Of a stretch of 8,008 nucleotides of DNA, positions 5,800 to 8,008 are shown piece by piece. Below the pieces are notes generated by a model. That model was not told the origin of the DNA. It saw nothing but the letters and a program-made list of their open reading frames with translations, and made no database searches. The position numbers and the translations under genes are program-made. Numbering within the stretch: the stretch's first letter is position 1; each line of letters starts with the position of its first letter. Source of the stretch: Patescibacteria group bacterium (GTDB lineage: Bacteria > Patescibacteriota > Minisyncoccia > Minisyncoccales > PEYH01); the NCBI GenBank assembly GCA_018901715.1, contig JAHIEL010000051.1, forward strand, positions 1 to 8,008, read 5' to 3'.

Positions 5800-7896
5800 T
5801 TAGAAATCAATCTTGAGTGTTGGTTCTTCTATATTGTCTGAATCTTCCTCGCTGCCTCCAGAGTCTATCAAATCCTCTCCAATAGAGTAAATGAGTCCTT
5901 TTCCTGCATTATATCTTATCGCTTTCCCGTCAAAAGGATCTTTATATACTTCAATAATATATTCTGGTACTAAATCTCCCAAATTAGATGGCAACACTCC
6001 TGTCTCATTTTTATATGCTTTCATGGCCATTAAAAGCTGCGTTCCTTTTAGTAAAAATTCTTCTTGACAAGAATGAGCCCAAGTGCTATTTATGCTTATT
6101 AACATAATATCGCGCATTATTTTTCCGACAAAATTCTCTGTAAAAAACATTTTAAATCCTGATGAAGGCGTTAGCATTATACATTGAAGTGGAAATTCCA
6201 TCTCATTATAATTTTTATCAACATTCGCTACTAAAAGTCGGAAATTATCAACAAACATTTCTTTAGTTTTATTGGGTTTATAAAAATAATTTAATTTTAA
6301 TAATAGATATTCATTGAAAGAAAACTCTTCCATACCCAATATCTCTAAATCTTCTTCTGGTGCATCGCCGGCATAAACTGCGTCAATTTTTTCTTTTGTG
6401 TTTATGAGCGCTATATACTCCATCTTTAAGGCTGTTTGAAGCGCTTTTTTACTATCAGAAAATTCGTCTAAAACCTCTATATAACTCCTTAATTCTTCGG
6501 CCGTCAAAATAGAATCAGACACTATTGTTCTTAGACATATAAGTCCTTGCTTTTTGATAAAATTTCCTGTTAAGTATGCTATTAAAAGCCTTGAATCTTC
6601 TACCATATCTCCAAATTTTATTGTTTGAATACATTGTTCTATTGCTTCCCCCTCGCTCCCCTGCTCAAAAAGATAATATGCCTTAATAGAGTTTAATCTG
6701 GCAATATCTGGAAACCCCCTTAAAGAGAACATGGGAGTTATCATTGAAACTGTCTTTGGATCTTCCCAGCCGGGAATAATGAATTGATTTTTTGTTAATC
6801 CTGTCTGAAAATAATCAAAGGTTTCTTGGTTTTCCCTTATGAGCGTTTCAACAAAATCAGAATCCCAATTTTTTCCTTTTGACATATCTATAAAGAGCTC
6901 ATATTTTTCATTCGGCACATTTAAGCGTTCTGCTGCTTGGCTAAAACTATAATCAGCGTTATCTTCTGCTGAAATCTCTATTTTCGGAAGCCATAAATCA
7001 CTATCATCTGGAGGAGGACAATCCCTGTTGAAAAATAAATTTAACATTATAAAGACAAATAGCAAACCCATAAACGCTAATCCTATAAACCATGGAATTG
7101 CATATCTGGCTTTCCGACCAAAAGAAGCTTTTTCATAATGTTGTTCTCCTTTAATATTTTTCAGTTCTTTATAAATTAGAGTTAAATAAATGAAAAAGAA
7201 TGGGAGAAAAAATAACTGGAAGAAATATGCTGAAACAAGCTCTACTCTGCTTATTGATTCTGCGCCCGTGAAAAGCAAACCAAAAATCATTCCTATAATT
7301 ATGATTATTAAAAATAAAATTGAAAATCTTCCTAATATTTTCCAAAAATTATTGTGCATTAATTCTTTGCTTCTAAATAAGGCCTCAAACCCTTTTCTGC
7401 CTTCAAAAATTACGACAAAAACAGATAGGCTAAACCATATTAAAAACAAAAATCCAGGAATAATGAAAAGTAAAAATCCTCCAGAAATAATAATAATGAA
7501 TAAAAGATATACCCATATGTATGAAAGGAACATTTTCCATCCTCTCTGGTAAGATTCTTTTACGCCTATATCATCTTTGATGCTATAGATTAAGGAAGGC
7601 CAGGCCCAAAACCAAAGAAAGACAGAGCCGAAATAAGAAATTGCCCCGGCTACTGAAAACCAAATAGAATATACTATGTCAGTATTTCCTAATAAATAAA
7701 TGACAATATCAAAAAATAATAAAAATCCCACTGGGATTATTAATATGCCTAAAAAAGTTTTGATTCTTTTTTTATAAATCCACCAGCTTTCTTTTAAAAG
7801 CTCAAAAACACTCTGAAAACCTTCTTCCTTTGGAATTCTATCTTGATAAAAATTTGCCTGATCCGGGGAAGCATAATAAGATTTTTGTTCTTCCAT
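5800..7896 (-). CDS. Large membrane protein with extracytoplasmic region and GspG-like C-terminal module
   Basis: The 698-residue protein has a charged N-terminus (1-45) with LLKESWWIYKKRIKTFL, then about six hydrophobic segments near residues 46-69, 76-106, 122-163, 190-211, 219-243 and 267-289; the third may span twice. This part resembles the multi-helix membrane domains found beside glycerophosphodiester phosphodiesterases and in many CPR proteins. Residues ~295-600 form a soluble, largely helical region (AAERLNV, ARLNSIKAYYLFEQG, EAIEQCIQTIKFGD) that I do not recognise beyond similarity in style to helical-repeat proteins. The C-terminus (617-680) matches the C-terminal pattern of GspG-like pseudopilins: AMKAYKNETGVLPSNLGDLV, then YKDPFDGKAIRY, then LIYSIGEDLIDSGG, with key residues Y628, G633, P636, D653, P654, Y662 and G673. 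No prepilin cleavage motif is present. The ATG at 7894-7896 follows a TATAAT by 20 bases. Function unknown; a cell-envelope role is inferred from topology. Confidence 0.8.
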   Translation of the reverse strand: MEEQKSYYASPDQANFYQDRIPKEEGFQSVFELLKESWWIYKKRIKTFLGILIIPVGFLLFFDIVIYLLGNTDIVYSIWFSVAGAISYFGSVFLWFWAWPSLIYSIKDDIGVKESYQRGWKMFLSYIWVYLLFIIIISGGFLLFIIPGFLFLIWFSLSVFVVIFEGRKGFEALFRSKELMHNNFWKILGRFSILFLIIIIIGMIFGLLFTGAESISRVELVSAYFFQLFFLPFFFIYLTLIYKELKNIKGEQHYEKASFGRKARYAIPWFIGLAFMGLLFVFIMLNLFFNRDCPPPDDSDLWLPKIEISAEDNADYSFSQAAERLNVPNEKYELFIDMSKGKNWDSDFVETLIRENQETFDYFQTGLTKNQFIIPGWEDPKTVSMITPMFSLRGFPDIARLNSIKAYYLFEQGSEGEAIEQCIQTIKFGDMVEDSRLLIAYLTGNFIKKQGLICLRTIVSDSILTAEELRSYIEVLDEFSDSKKALQTALKMEYIALINTKEKIDAVYAGDAPEEDLEILGMEEFSFNEYLLLKLNYFYKPNKTKEMFVDNFRLLVANVDKNYNEMEFPLQCIMLTPSSGFKMFFTENFVGKIMRDIMLISINSTWAHSCQEEFLLKGTQLLMAMKAYKNETGVLPSNLGDLVPEYIIEVYKDPFDGKAIRYNAGKGLIYSIGEDLIDSGGSEEDSDNIEEPTLKIDF

Positions 7897-7916
7897 AAAT
7901 TTTATTTAATTACTCT

Positions 7917-7945
7917 ATTATACAAAAAAATCGCTATTTTGGCGA
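7917..7945 (-). promoter_or_regulatory. Predicted promoter of the 698-aa membrane-protein gene
   Basis: A perfect -10, TATAAT (7917-7922, minus strand), lies 17 bases after TCGCCA (7940-7945), which is 4/6 to the -35 consensus and sits inside the preceding terminator hairpin. The expected start site is near 7910, giving a leader of about 14 bases that contains no Shine-Dalgarno motif. Confidence 0.6.
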
Positions 7946-7950
7946 TTTTT
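7926..7950 (-). terminator. Intrinsic terminator of a gene upstream of the window
   Basis: Minus-strand AAAAATCGC pairs with GCGATTTTT (nine pairs) around a short loop, followed by a run of seven U counting the end of the arm. It is the third version of the element at 2285 and 5234. One stem pair that is U-G in those copies is U-A here, preserving the fold. Its position implies that a minus-strand gene ends just upstream, at or beyond the window edge. Confidence 0.65.
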
Positions 7951-7964
7951 ATTTTACAAATTAA

Positions 7965-8008
7965 TCATACACAAATTTTATTTATAAATTCCCTGTCTGT
8001 GACCGATA
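7965..8008 (-). other. Possible 3' end of an upstream gene, or noncoding edge sequence
   Basis: Two minus-strand frames entering from the edge stay open for a few codons: one ends ...SVTDREFINKICV with TGA at 7965-7967, another ends ...IGHRQGIYK with TAA at 7978-7980. Neither is recognisable as a protein family. The terminator at 7926-7950 makes a gene end here plausible, but too little sequence is present to choose a frame. Confidence 0.25.

Noticed and set aside
2285..7950. The three similar hairpins as a CRISPR array
   Set aside because: They are thousands of bases apart, each sits at a gene end, and there are no regular spacers or cas genes.

Overview
The window is strongly AT-rich and compact. 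Every gene I can support lies on the minus strand, so transcription runs from high to low coordinates. TGA is used as a normal stop codon (xseA and xseB), which excludes the recoded-UGA Gracilibacteria/SR1 type. Low GC, absence of Shine-Dalgarno motifs before any start, very short leaders, small intergenic gaps with hairpins, an odd multi-enzyme fusion and large uncharacterised membrane proteins together suggest a Patescibacteria (CPR) genome, perhaps of Parcubacteria type. This is inference from style; no marker gene here fixes the taxonomy.

Layout in transcription order. (i) 7951-8008: edge sequence that may hold the tail of an upstream gene, followed by a hairpin terminator. (ii) 7896-5800: a 698-aa polytopic membrane protein with a long extracytoplasmic part ending in a GspG (type II secretion pseudopilin)-like module. 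(iii) 5715-5308: a small RDD-like membrane protein with a GTG start. (iv) 5128-2351: a 925-aa single-frame fusion of a ribulose-phosphate 3-epimerase-like TIM barrel, a uridine kinase/phosphoribulokinase-like P-loop kinase, and a zinc-ribbon plus threonine-synthase-like PLP enzyme. (v) 2270-745: xseA and xseB, the two subunits of exonuclease VII, overlapping by ATGA. (vi) 648-1: the N-terminal 216 residues of a PIF1/RecD-type helicase, cut by the window edge. No gene-free stretch exceeds 300 bases; the longest is 5129-5307, which holds a terminator-like hairpin and a promoter.

The xseAB and PIF1 genes form a small DNA-processing group (single-strand exonuclease plus helicase). The two membrane proteins may be co-transcribed. 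The fusion gene appears to be its own unit, with a promoter in front and a hairpin plus terminator behind.

The most notable object is the triple fusion: sugar-phosphate epimerase, small-molecule kinase and phospho-substrate-using PLP enzyme in one chain. All three modules keep recognisable catalytic signatures, but each departs from its parent family near the active site. Secondary points of interest are a terminator sequence used three times that also places a -35-like hexamer 17 bp before the next gene's -10, a repeated stop-proximal hairpin whose differences preserve pairing only in the minus-strand RNA, a perfect GC-rich palindrome after xseB, and an XseA lacking the usual Asp of the GHExD motif.
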